Shown here: piece after piece, positions 22,901 through 33,200 of the stretch
How the letters are laid out: each line of letters starts with the position of its first letter
How positions within the stretch are numbered: position 1 is the stretch's first letter
Assembly: GCA_944474755.1 (NCBI GenBank)
Contig: OX104113.1
Span: forward strand, 50,545,644 to 50,609,643
DNA: 64,000 nt
Origin: Limnoperna fortunei
Lineage: Eukaryota; Mollusca; Bivalvia; Mytilida; Modiolidae
Reading direction: 5' to 3'
Notes under the pieces: generated by a model
Told to the model about the DNA's origin: nothing
Seen by the model: the letters and a program-made list of their open reading frames with translations, nothing else
Databases searched by the model: none
Position numbers and translations under genes: made by a program

Positions 22901-23271
22901 AGAAAGACTTTTAGCCTTAATGAAAGACAAAATTTAATTTTTAAATGTTGAATAATTTTGTGTGTAGCTTCTTTTCGTAGAAAATATAGCTGACACTCTA
23001 CTAAGGAGATGCTAACTGAACAATAATACAATAAAATAATCGTTCAAAAATATTTGAAGTAACAAACTTCTATAGATCGTTTCCAAGAAATGAAAAAATG
23101 AATAGTATACGTAGTCTTAATTTACAAAATTTATCTTTTTTTAATAGCTCATAGAATATAATGTTTTGATAAAGTGTTTTTGTATTAACTATACTGACCT
23201 TGAGCAATTACCTTAATATCAAGTCCAGGGGTCGAAAAGACAAATATAAAGAGATAAAATATGTTTTCCAT
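19635..23271 (-). CDS. Secreted SUEL (rhamnose-binding) lectin: SP-SUEL-SUEL-LDLa-SUEL, five exons
   Basis: Exons on the minus strand: 23271-23199, 22519-22232, 21781-21506, 20653-20504 and 19924-19635, total 1,077 nt or 358 aa. Every junction is phase 1, and the joined frame is open to the stop TAA at 19637-19635. Residues 1-24 are a signal peptide ([16 protein letters not shown]...). Residues 25-120, 121-212 and 263-358 are SUEL/Gal_lectin domains with the C-E-G..I-C start, a FFGRN or TYGRN loop and a C-terminal D-P/A-C-x-G/E-TSKYL motif. Residues 213-262 are an LDLa domain with six Cys and the calcium site CPDGSDE. Such lectins bind L-rhamnose or galactose on microbes and eggs; a role in defence or mucus is inference. 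The last intron uses a GC donor (AG|GCAAGT). An AATAAA sits almost on the stop codon (19644-19639). The carbohydrate motifs of domains 1 and 2 (FFGRN rather than A-x-YGR) deviate, so their sugar specificity may differ. Confidence 0.88.
20090..20420 (+). repeat. Dispersed repeat with 20-bp inverted arms, second copy at 36.06-36.5 kb
   Basis: It lies in the last intron of the SUEL gene. It shares 'aatactgacttttgattg', 'aaaatattttctat', 'atcgttatggagaca' and 'ttgacgt' with 36.06 kb. The arms 20321-20340 and 20358-20376 are inverted complements with one unpaired T, around a 17-nt loop. Confidence 0.6.
20504..20653 (-). CDS. Exon 4: LDLa domain, ends at a GC donor
   Basis: 150 nt, phase 1-1. It carries [18 protein letters not shown] and [12 protein letters not shown], followed by a Ser/Glu-rich linker. 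The only donor that keeps phase 1 is AG|GCAAGT, a GC-AG intron consensus. Confidence 0.8.
21506..21781 (-). CDS. Exon 3: SUEL lectin domain 2
   Basis: Phase 1-1, 276 nt. It carries [27 protein letters not shown] and [14 protein letters not shown]. The donor is GTAAGA. The acceptor 'cttaaag' is weak, but the phase and domain start support it. Confidence 0.82.
22232..22519 (-). CDS. Exon 2: SUEL lectin domain 1
   Basis: Phase 1-1, 288 nt. It carries [27 protein letters not shown] and [13 protein letters not shown], the usual SUEL cysteine frame. The acceptor is 'tttag' and the donor GTAAAT. Confidence 0.85.
23199..23271 (-). CDS. Exon 1: signal peptide
   Basis: It encodes 24 residues, [18 protein letters not shown]..., ending VIAQ plus one base (phase 1) before the donor GTCAGT. 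The ATG is the only start before a hydrophobic run, and the exon matches the signal exons of the two neighbouring SUEL genes in size and end phase. Confidence 0.8.
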
Positions 23272-23827
23272 TTTGTTTCATTCAATCAAAATAGAAAATA
23301 ATTTTTTTAAATGCAAATAATGCATATACTTTATTGATGTAAGTTTTGTGTTTTGTGAAATATCATGCAAATCTTTATTGATTATTATAATACGTAAAAA
23401 CATGTTGCAAAACATGTCAAATGGAATACCTTAATAGCTTATTTTATAGTTTTGAAAGGATTATTTTGTGGGATATAAATTATTTATGTTAGGAACTATA
23501 CATGGAGTTACCAAAACATACTTTACTTGTTCCTTAAACTTTATAAGACTTGTGATAGTTTGGTACATGTATAATATAGTATCAACTTGCTGCGTGGTTT
23601 GCTAGATACAATAACTATTAATAATATATATATTAGGTACTTGTGCCGTAATACTTTCTAATTCATAATATTTTCAATAATTTAAATATGTTATAGTAAT
23701 TTTTATTGCTTAAATGAATGGTTAATATATTCAAACAAAAAAAGAAAAATAACGAAACAAAATCAGTTGGGGTTATTGGAAGGACCATTTAATTACTATA
23801 TTTATAATTACTTTTCGAATTTGGACT

Positions 23828-24233
23828 CTTAGACCACACTGGGAACGTTTCCAGTGCTCGACCCACAGATCAGCCCAGCGCGCCCCGGGTGGCGGATAGG
23901 GTAAGCCCTCTCGTTGGGGTCGTCAGGTCATAATACGGAAAGCCAGGCCGCAGACCATAGTGGTTAATGTGTTTGGAAAGTGCCACACTCCTTGCACGAG
24001 AAAGATCCCTTTTGTAAATTTCGATAAAAATTGGGCTCATTGTAGCCGCTTCAAAAGGCTAAATTCTTCGACCGTACCCAATGCTCGTACTTTCCAGTGG
24101 CAGTCAAAATTGTGTTCCTTGTGTCCCATCCAACCCCTTTTTCAATTGGTGTATTGTTTGTTAACTTGTTCCCGTCCTGAATATAGGTGAAATACTGCTC
24201 GCTGGACATAACGCAAACATCCAATCAATCAAT
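23828..24233 (+). repeat. Family A SINE-like element with perfect 11-bp target-site duplication
   Basis: Full-length copy from 'cttagaccacactggga' to the aatcaatcaat tail. GAATTTGGACT occurs at 23817-23827 and again at 24234-24244. The duplication and the short tandem tail are hallmarks of LINE-driven retroposition. Confidence 0.9.
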
Positions 24234-24249
24234 GAATTTGGACTACAAT

Positions 24250-26590
24250 ATACTGTTTTCCATAAACAATTACAACGTTCTAAAGAAAGAACAGATTTTG
24301 GTTTATTGTAGAAATGACCCTTAGAATGACTAGACTATTTCTGGATATGATCTTACCTGATTTTACATAATTTGCTGAACAAATATTTGTTTCTCCCATC
24401 GACGAACTTGATTTAACTCCTGCCATATGTTTTGATTCATTTTGCTGGTATTCTTTTTTTTTTAACACTTTCGGTAATATTATACAAATATTGACTTTGA
24501 TATAGGTCGCTATCAGGATTTATCAGCCAGAGTAATATGAATAGAATTCAAGTTCAAGAATTTGTTCCTCATTTGTGAAATCCTTCAAAAAAATGTCTAT
24601 TTCAGATAGGCTTGGAAGTTGCTCACGGCAAACTTAGTCGCTCGCTGTGCTTTTTTGTTTTTTGTTTTTTTTTTTTTTGTTTGTTTTTTTTTTTGCATCT
24701 TTACCATCAGTTCAGTTATTTTTTTTTAATTTGCTCCTCGTCAATTGTTGCATATCTCAGAGTCAACGTTTCTCCCGTTTGTTGTTGACACGCACGTATG
24801 TAGTAGCAGACGTCAATGAATTGTGTACAATACAATTAATACAATGGATTTGATTGCACGAATGAATTTATTAAAGGGGATATTCTGATTGGCTAAAACA
24901 TAATAAACCAGGTCGATATCGAATTCCGCTTGACTACTATGCAGCGGAATCGTCCAGCGCACAAGCATTTTATGTAATTTGAGTACTGTTGCGATGTATC
25001 GTGACCCGAAAGCTGTTTTTAAACCAACCAAAAACACGCAACATTCTATTCATGTAATAAAATAATGTATTATATTTTTTTGAATTTAGTAAAAAAAAAA
25101 TTTAACCTTGGTATATTTTTATGACATTTCATAATAAGATCAATTGCGAGTCCGAATTCTTTTAACAAATGTTCTTTTGAAATTGTTGATTGCACGATCA
25201 TCATCTTTCCGCTTCTGTGTAATTTGGCGTCAGCTCGAAATATTGTTTGTGATATACAATATGTAAATAAAAACATTCTAATGTATCATGATTATAAATA
25301 AGCGATTAATACAAGCAGGAACTGGTGAAATATGTGTTAACCTAGCCGTGCGGTAAAAATATTCAACATCAATAATATGTAAAAAAAGATATATTTTAAT
25401 GTAAACAAAACTGTAACATGTGTAAATTGAGAAAATAACATTACATAATTTCAATGAAAATCATGTACGGAAACATTTTTCTTTACGATTTAAATAATTA
25501 TAGTCCCAAGATACCTAAGTGGATTCGAAGGTAGGAAGAGCAGTTGATCGAACAATAAATCAACATGGTTAATTATCAATTCTACTCAAACCCTTGTTAT
25601 CTGAACTAAAATAAACATTAGAATGTGTTGGGAAGCCAACAAAATGTCTCCTAAACGAAGCTCATTGCCACTATAAACTTGAGCGTGTTAAAAAATATGC
25701 CTAATTTTAGTTAGTTTTGTGATTTGTCTGATTATAGGAAAAATTCAGTCTTTTTGCTCGCATTGTATCAAATAAAACATTCTAACTTCGGTCTATTTAT
25801 ACTAATTCAAACATAATAATTTTCTTTACGTTATTAAAGCTTTAGACATTGCGAAACTAACGTAAAACGATCTTTATTGAAGAAATTTCTTTTTTCGTCT
25901 TTGAAGATGCTCGTGGAAAATGCTATGCTGATCATTTTTCCGTATATGGATAATGTGACCTAATTTTATTATAAAAGTGCTAATTTGCATACTATGACAA
26001 CCATTCCGTAGTAAGAATGCAGTAATTTACATATATGTTACCGAAGATTCAACACGTCATTCAGTTTCCGGTTTCTCAACGTTTTTCATGTAGTAAACGC
26101 AATTAAAAAGAGACACGAATGTCAATTTATACACAACGCACTGCGGGTTATTAAAAACGGCAAAAACTATCATCACGTATCCAAAAAAAATGGTTAAACT
26201 GGACAAAAACACGTCGCTTAAAATTTCGTTTGGGAGACATAATAATGACATAATCTGCTCACCTTGTATAAATTTCATAAATTTAATTTGTATTTATAAT
26301 ATTATATATCTCATTGAATATTTTCACATAAACAATTCGTAATCAAACATTTAAACTTGTAGATTCAATTGTATGTACCAGGGTAAACATGCAATGCAAT
26401 CCCACAAAGCTAAACCTGGACTGGTCAGCAGCGACTTCGAAATTTAAACGGCAAATTATACACAGGAATTTGAAGGAGCTATTCTTGGTTGCGACACGTT
26501 CTAACAACCGCACATAGTTGAAAAAATTTTAAACTACAGACTATAACTTTTTTGAATACTGTATCGGTTACGGACAGGAGAGTTTCTTAT
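24250..26590. other. No gene seen
   Basis: AT-rich non-coding sequence with short ORFs only. A T-rich tract lies at about 24650-24700. Confidence 0.45.
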
Positions 26591-26606
26591 AAACTTTTTG
26601 TTAACG

Positions 26607-26892
26607 ATTGATTGAATGGTTGTTTAACATTATGGACAAGTTAACAAACAATAAATCTTTTTTTTTTAAAAAAACGTACGTTTGAACTTTGATTAAAACA
26701 GTATGGATTATTGGCCAGAGACGAAGAATTTAGTCTATTCTTACCCAAATCTTTTTTGACAAAATCGTAAAAGGGAAGACCCCTTATCGAGCAAAAAACA
26801 GAATATTCTCCAGACGAGTTGCCCTCTATGGTCCGCGGACATACTTTCCCTTATAGTAACCTTATAACCCCTGCACTCAACGAGAGGGCTTA
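26607..26892 (-). repeat. Family A SINE-like element, degenerate
   Basis: It carries diverged family words in reverse orientation: 'gattgattgaatgg', 'ggacaagttaacaaacaat', 'ggtccgcgg' and 'caacgagagggctta'. Confidence 0.65.
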
Positions 26893-26965
26893 CCTTATAA
26901 ATAAAAAAATATATATAAATAAAACTATTTACAACACACTTATTTCTTTATTGTTAGTGTAGACG

Positions 26966-28157
26966 ACGTATCCAAGTGCATTGTCATCGCAGGAAACACT
27001 CTAAGGAACAGCCAGAGGAAAATAAATACGTAAAATTATAAGTAATGAAAGATATTCTTGACAAGGGCATTATTTAAAAGTAAATACGCCTGTGGTTTTC
27101 AAAGAGTATATTTTACCTGTATTTTGTTCTAACTAGCGGCCCAATTGTCAGCAATTACGGAGTTGTAGAAGGATGGGGAACCATAAGAGGTATGTGTCGA
27201 TCGTACATAATTTAAATGAAGGAAAAATAAAGAGATACATGTATTTGATTCAACAGGCTTAATTAAAAAATATCATTAAACTCAAACAAGTGATTTGAAA
27301 AAAGTAAAGAGAAAATTACATGGGCTGTAGTATTGCAACGTCTGTAGTACTTTCTTCGAAAAACCTACAATATTTCTTTGTTACAAATTACGACGCATCT
27401 TGGGTTTATGCAAGTCCCAGTATTAAATTGACTTAAATCATAATACCAATACTTGTTTCTGATAGGAACGGGTAATGATGGTATTCTCAAGAAGGCACAA
27501 TTTACGGATTATTCAAATAACTAAGATGAAGAATTTTTCATCAAAATTCGGAAACGTTATACTTAATTTGTTTGTCAACACTGAAGTGTAACAACTTGGC
27601 TAGTTTATACCCCGTGCGCGTAGAGTAGCAGTCCACTAGATTTATTTGTTTGAGAAAAAACCAAATTAACTCAATTTAAAAAAAAAAAAAGTTTACCTTC
27701 TTCACATTGTAGGAACATGGGGTATAACGTGTTTGGAGAATGTCACGCACATCGCCTTTTGAAGATTTTTTTAAAAAGTAGGCGCATTCAAGTCATTACA
27801 AAGGCTAATCATAGTACTCCATTTTAGTAGCAGTCAAAAAGTTCAAGCCATTAATCCATAATAATAGATTAAACATATTAACACGTGTTCCAAACATACT
27901 TACAATAAAAAGTTCAATTCTAATATTTGAAATCCTTATATGTTTCTTGATATTTTCTTTGTTTTTCATCCTATAATTAGCTGTAAACGTTGAAAGAATA
28001 TGAACATTTAATACATTATTTAGATTTTTATTCAGAAATGTCAAATAGGTAATTATTTACTTAACTGATCTATTTAGGTGGGCAGTGGTGGCTCGTTATT
28101 GGGCGCAGACGGTGATGCATCTATCGATTACAAAGAGTGGTATCATGGGGAATAAAG
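26966..28157 (+). pseudogene. Probable decayed trypsin-like serine protease
   Basis: Plus-strand pieces in the order expected of a trypsin domain. At ~26966-27030 the frame reads CIVIAGNTLRNSQRKI, like the segment after the catalytic His. At 27050-27080 a D-I-L-like trace is broken by stops. At 27133-27190 it reads SNYGVVEGWGTIR, the VxGWGT motif, followed by a GTATGT donor-like site. At ~28079-28157, after an AG, it reads GSGGSLLGADGD, which can be aligned to GDSGGPL with the catalytic-site Asp missing and Pro changed. Stops and missing residues make it inactive. It lies between two minus-strand genes, on the opposite strand to the intact protease. Each fragment alone is weak; their collinear order is the argument. 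Confidence 0.4.
27726..27842 (+). repeat. Family A SINE-like element, internal fragment
   Basis: It carries 'gtgtttggagaatgtca', 'ttttaaaaagtaggc' and 'agtagcagtcaaaa'. It lies between fragments of the trypsin-like pseudogene. Confidence 0.55.
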
Positions 28158-28159
28158 TG

Positions 28160-30005
28160 CTAGTTAAGTAACCGATATACATCTATTTGCCCGTCACGAT
28201 TATTGCAATAGTCTGTGACAGAATGGTGTGGCTTATTTTGACATGAAACATGGATAACGTGAAATTTACTCCAGATACTATTTTTATAATTTCAGTTGAA
28301 GACGCGAATGTTTGTTATATGAAGTTTTTCTACCTCTGTCTTCAGCCGTGTTGCTCCAGCTTGCAATATTTTATCATTCTTTAAATGAATTTGACCAATG
28401 GAATGAACATTTATTTTGACCATCATATATATAAGAGTTGCACCATGGTAGCATCAGAAAATTATTCTTAATCATAGCAGGACATAGAATAGAGGGTCAC
28501 TTTTAAACACGGACCTCCGTTTGAACTTATTTATTCGTGGTAACTGTTAGCCAGACAGTATGTACATATTTGTATACACAGGGAAGATTCGTTTGAGAAA
28601 ATTCTATTATGTATTGGCTAAACACGAATTTTATGCAAGGTACATGTGTTTATAGTTTGTTGTAATGTGTAACACTTTTGTTTATCGGTTTAATAATATC
28701 AGTCTCACGAAACACATCATGTAGCCGACCACATTTATTTTATTATTTAATTGCAGTTTTAATGCAGATGAAAAAAGAAGTTCCGTTGCAGTGAAAATCA
28801 GATGAATCTTGTGCTGAAACTTAAAGCTCGTCTCTTGTTTGTACATGGGCACTGGTGACTGCTACCAAGACTCTACCAAGAGAGCGTTGCAGCACGTACC
28901 CATGTGACGTATCGGGAAAGCGCTTTCGTTTAGGTACGTTGTTTGTATATTATATTTTTGAAAGCATGGGCGCGAAAATAGTGGGTAACATTTTAGAAGG
29001 GCGATAGTATTCTTGAAATTAAAGACGAGAACAAGTTACTAAACAATAAATCAATTAGGAAAGATAGACCCACAGTAGGATCCAAGTGTAAAATAGTATC
29101 AATATTGTGAATGATGCAAATCTGAAAAATATATAATGTTTCTACGATTAGGACGTAAGCACGCTATTTATTTGTATGGTAGATTCTTTGTACATTTTTA
29201 GCTAATCTTAATGATCAAGACGAGATGATTGCGAACACTTTTGACAACTGTCCTCGGTAAACGTCCAATGTTTAATGCTCTAAAACAATTTAAACAACCT
29301 GAATATTAGCTTTGGAGGAAAACAATGTTGGAAGTACTCTTTAATGAAGGCAACCAAGGTCTCTCATTGACTAGCTTAAATTAACGGATCTTCTTTAAAA
29401 CTACATTTAACAAAACATTCTGTAGTTGTTTGTCACTTGTTACTAATTATGTCCTTTTATTTGGTTTTTTTTTGGCAAAAACTTGTGCGCTTTGAACATT
29501 TTTTTATTTTATAATAAGCTGAAATTCAGACATTCCTCTCTGCACCTAAAAGTTGAAAGGTTTGTTATTACAAATGATGTCTGTGGTCCTCTACAAAGAT
29601 TCTGGTTAAGCGCAAAAACACAGCCATCATGAACAATCATTGTTTCTGCTGTTGGCTGATGTTTTAAAAAAGATTCATGTTTTGTTTAGATTAAGCGGAA
29701 ACTTGTCTACAATGACCGTTTCTCGTTTATGATTGGCTAAACGTTTTTTAATCTCTTTAAAAACTAAAAGTGTAATTGTTCTGCAACTCTTTAAAAAATG
29801 TCTATGTGATCTTCAACAAAGTTTACTTATTTCGCCTTCTGTTACGCAGAAAAACACTAGCAATTGGCAACTGTTTTTTGATTGGGTTAAATTTGACAAA
29901 TCATTCTCCCTAAAAATTACAACTCTAAAAAGCTTAGAACAAATTGTTTTCCAATTCCTTTACAAATGTTCCTCATTTTTGTGTTTATAGGGCACAGACA
30001 TGACC
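28160..30005. other. No gene seen
   Basis: AT-rich sequence downstream of the protease gene. A short family A tail-like fragment lies at about 29000-29060 ('gacgagaacaagttactaaa'). Confidence 0.45.
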
Positions 30006-30014
30006 GCAATTATT

Positions 30015-30020
30015 TTTATT
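30015..30020 (-). terminator. Candidate polyadenylation signal of the lectin-protease gene
   Basis: AATAAA on the minus strand about 200 bp after the stop codon at 30219. It is chosen by position only, since AT-rich sequence makes chance hits likely. Confidence 0.35.
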
Positions 30021-30218
30021 ATTTTTTTCTTGCATTTGCACTACCCGTGTGGAGCTGGAAGATTATAGTACCCGTAAGATAATGCGCTTTGAAATCAGAT
30101 TTTTTTTGCATTCACGATTATTGGTGTCTTGGTTAAGTCGTTAATGTTCTTGTTCCCTTATGGAAGTACGTGGTAATTATATAGAAGTTGTCTCATAAAA
30201 AAATATCCGACCATACTT

Positions 30219-30295
30219 TTAATTGTTAGACATCTGTTGTTTGATCCAGTCAACAAACTTAAAGACATTCGAATATACTCCTGGTTGTTCAGGTT
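30219..30295 (-). CDS. Exon 12: C-terminal helix and stop
   Basis: [19 protein letters not shown] then TAA at 30221-30219, the standard end of a trypsin domain. Confidence 0.9.
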
Positions 30296-33200
30296 CTGAA
30301 ATTAAGAAATAAAATCATAGTAAGTAAATGTTTCTGAAACAATAGTATTAGAAATAAACTTTCGCACACTTATCTGTATGCACTACATTACTCTAAAATT
30401 ATTTATGGCACTGTAATTGTTAGCAGCGGTTTCAGTTTTAACTAATTTGTCAGTGCGTAAAATATTTGTATTTGTTGCAAGTTTATCGTTTATAAACCTA
30501 TAGTTTTTACTTACGAGCACAATCTATACCCCACGAAACAAGTCCCTGCAGGTAATATGTATTTCCATCTCGGCAAGATAGTGGTCCACCACTGTCTCCC
30601 TATCACAAAAGATAATATTTAAGATTTCTGTATTAGTACTGGGTACTGTAGCTGTACCAGGACTCCAAGGAAAAAGAAAAGGAACGCCTTGCTGGGACGT
30701 TAGTGGGTGACGTCTGGTGCCACTTTACCTTACATGTAAACAGCTCCTCTTTAAATGTTAGAGGTCGTAAATTAATGTATGCGCAATTTAGCTGCCATCA
30801 AATGTTTATATCTGTGTCCGTACCCTGCTATTTTTTTTCTATGACATTAAATATTTCTGGCAAGTCATTTTATTTCTCCAAAATAGTTCTTTTGATATTT
30901 TTAAAATAAAGATGTAAATTTCGGTTTTTGTAAACGACAACAGTGATTTGAAAATAACTACAAACAATATCTACGAAATATGTTATCTACTTGAGTTTAT
31001 AACAATTATAATTTAACACTAACCTGACATGCGTCGTTTAGGCCTTGCTTGAAACCGCCACAAAACATGTATGGCGTTATTTGTCCCCCAAGACTAGCTG
31101 TCGCGTTGCAAGCTGTTCTGTCTACTATTGGTATTAGTGTTTGTTTAAGTACATTTTCACCTCCGGTTTCTGTTTAACGAAATTGAGTAATTAGACAAGT
31201 ATTCATGCATAATATAATTCATTGAAATACATTTACCATTGCCATGGTAATAGATTTATTTATCTCATTATTTTTGGAAAGAATTAATTTCATGTTAATA
31301 TGGTAACTTTTTTTGTAAAGAATAAATGTAAGAAAATCCAGAGAACTTGCGCCTGGTACACAATGCCGGACACTTATACCTTCATTGTATATAAGATTTA
31401 TTACCTATCTGATTTCAGTTTGGTCCCTATGACTTGACACGATTTCAAGTACGACTAATTTACTAAGAAATTAGAATATGTACACTACCTTTGTACTTTA
31501 AAAACTTTTACTGAAAAGTGTTCAATTTAAATGGTGTTGTCTGATAATGATGCACTAGATTTCCAGACAGTTAAAAAACAAAGGAACCTCGCAGAAACTT
31601 ATAGCGAAAACGCCCACGACACCATAAAATTGTCAGTTTTCAATAACAAAAAGTGTTGAATGAAAAATATTGACAACTTTCCATAGCTGACAAATCAGAA
31701 AATCTAAAACTAATGGAGAAATTCGGAATGCTTCGGATAAAACAAACCGTAGTAGTTAAATTGGCTTGTAACTGCAATAGTAATTTTTACAATTTTATTA
31801 ACTGATAAAATTAAAATTAAAATAATAAGTATATCACAAAAACAATGGAAATGTAAAATGTTAGAAGATAAGTTTTGCCTACTTCTTGTATCTCCCCATC
31901 CTACAACTACACAGTAGTCTCCGACATTTGGTTCTCTGACTGGCAAACAGACTGGACTGACATAGTTATTGAGGGTCAAAGGGGTATGAAATTTTATAAG
32001 AGCTACGTCCTTATTTAAAATATTATCAGACGGGAATCGTATAATTTTGGCTAGGTTACGAATTTGATTGTTGTTTTCTGAGATGTTGATGAAATGACGT
32101 CCAGCGATTGCTTGCCATCTGCTTGGATTCTCATCACTGAAAAAGATGTTTAAAAACTAAATAAAAACATGTAAGAGCGATGCCAAAATTTCAAGATATT
32201 GAAATCCTAATTGCTTTCAAAACTAATATAAAAGGTTCATTGCTGCGTTTAATTAACTGAATGTTAAGTATGCTTTTCTATTCTAACTGTTCGATTTGTT
32301 CGCTGTAATTGTGTTGTTGATTTTCATATCAATTATTTACGATGATTTCTAAGTTAATAACCAGAAATATTATAGCTTCTACAAAGATCGTAGAATAAAC
32401 TCGTAACTAACTACTTGGATCTTAAAATAAGTTCAGTATTATAAACACATACTGAATTTAAGTGACTACAAATCGCCTACGCTTACGAAGTTTTCAAAAG
32501 GTGTTGTATTGAACAAGAAGTGTAAAGCGTAAGGCTTAATAGATTATAAACCTAACAACCCTCGGATACATGTATCTACCCCCTAAGGACAAGAATATTA
32601 ATCCTCAATCAGTAAACGTTTCATACAATTGGGAAAACATATTACATTTGTGTTTTAGTGTTATAATAAATGTCCTTTCTTGGTAGAAAGCGATCCTAAC
32701 TTGTTCCAGTTAATTAAAGCGACTTGCAATTTTAACGACAATTCAGTTCTGAAATCATACAATTTAACGTCATCAAAGTTCATCTCAATGTAAAAAAAAG
32801 TACCAATATAATCATAGAATCAAAATAATATACGGCGACTACCTCTCGCTATTGTAAACCCTTAGTTGGACATTTGTGTCGTTATTTGAGATACAAGTCC
32901 ACATTAAACAATAAATTTATTGGGCAGATTGAAAGAACCAAGTCAGTAGTTTTGACTGCCACCGAACGATTGGAATATTAGGTAGAGGCGGACACTTTAG
33001 TCTTTGTAGCGGCTAAAATGTGCTTTATTTTTCGAAAATTGCAAAAGGGCCCTATTGTCCAAATACGTTATCCACCATGGTCCGCGGTCTGGCTTTCCAT
33101 TTAATATCTTGAAAACACCCCAACAAAAGCCATAAAAGGGCATTCCCACCAGATCCTTCACCTTGAAAAAAAATAATTTTTTTCTGTGGGCTGTCCTTTA

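Noticed and set aside
24647..24853. 68-codon Phe-rich ORF
   Set aside because: Product of a poly-T tract.
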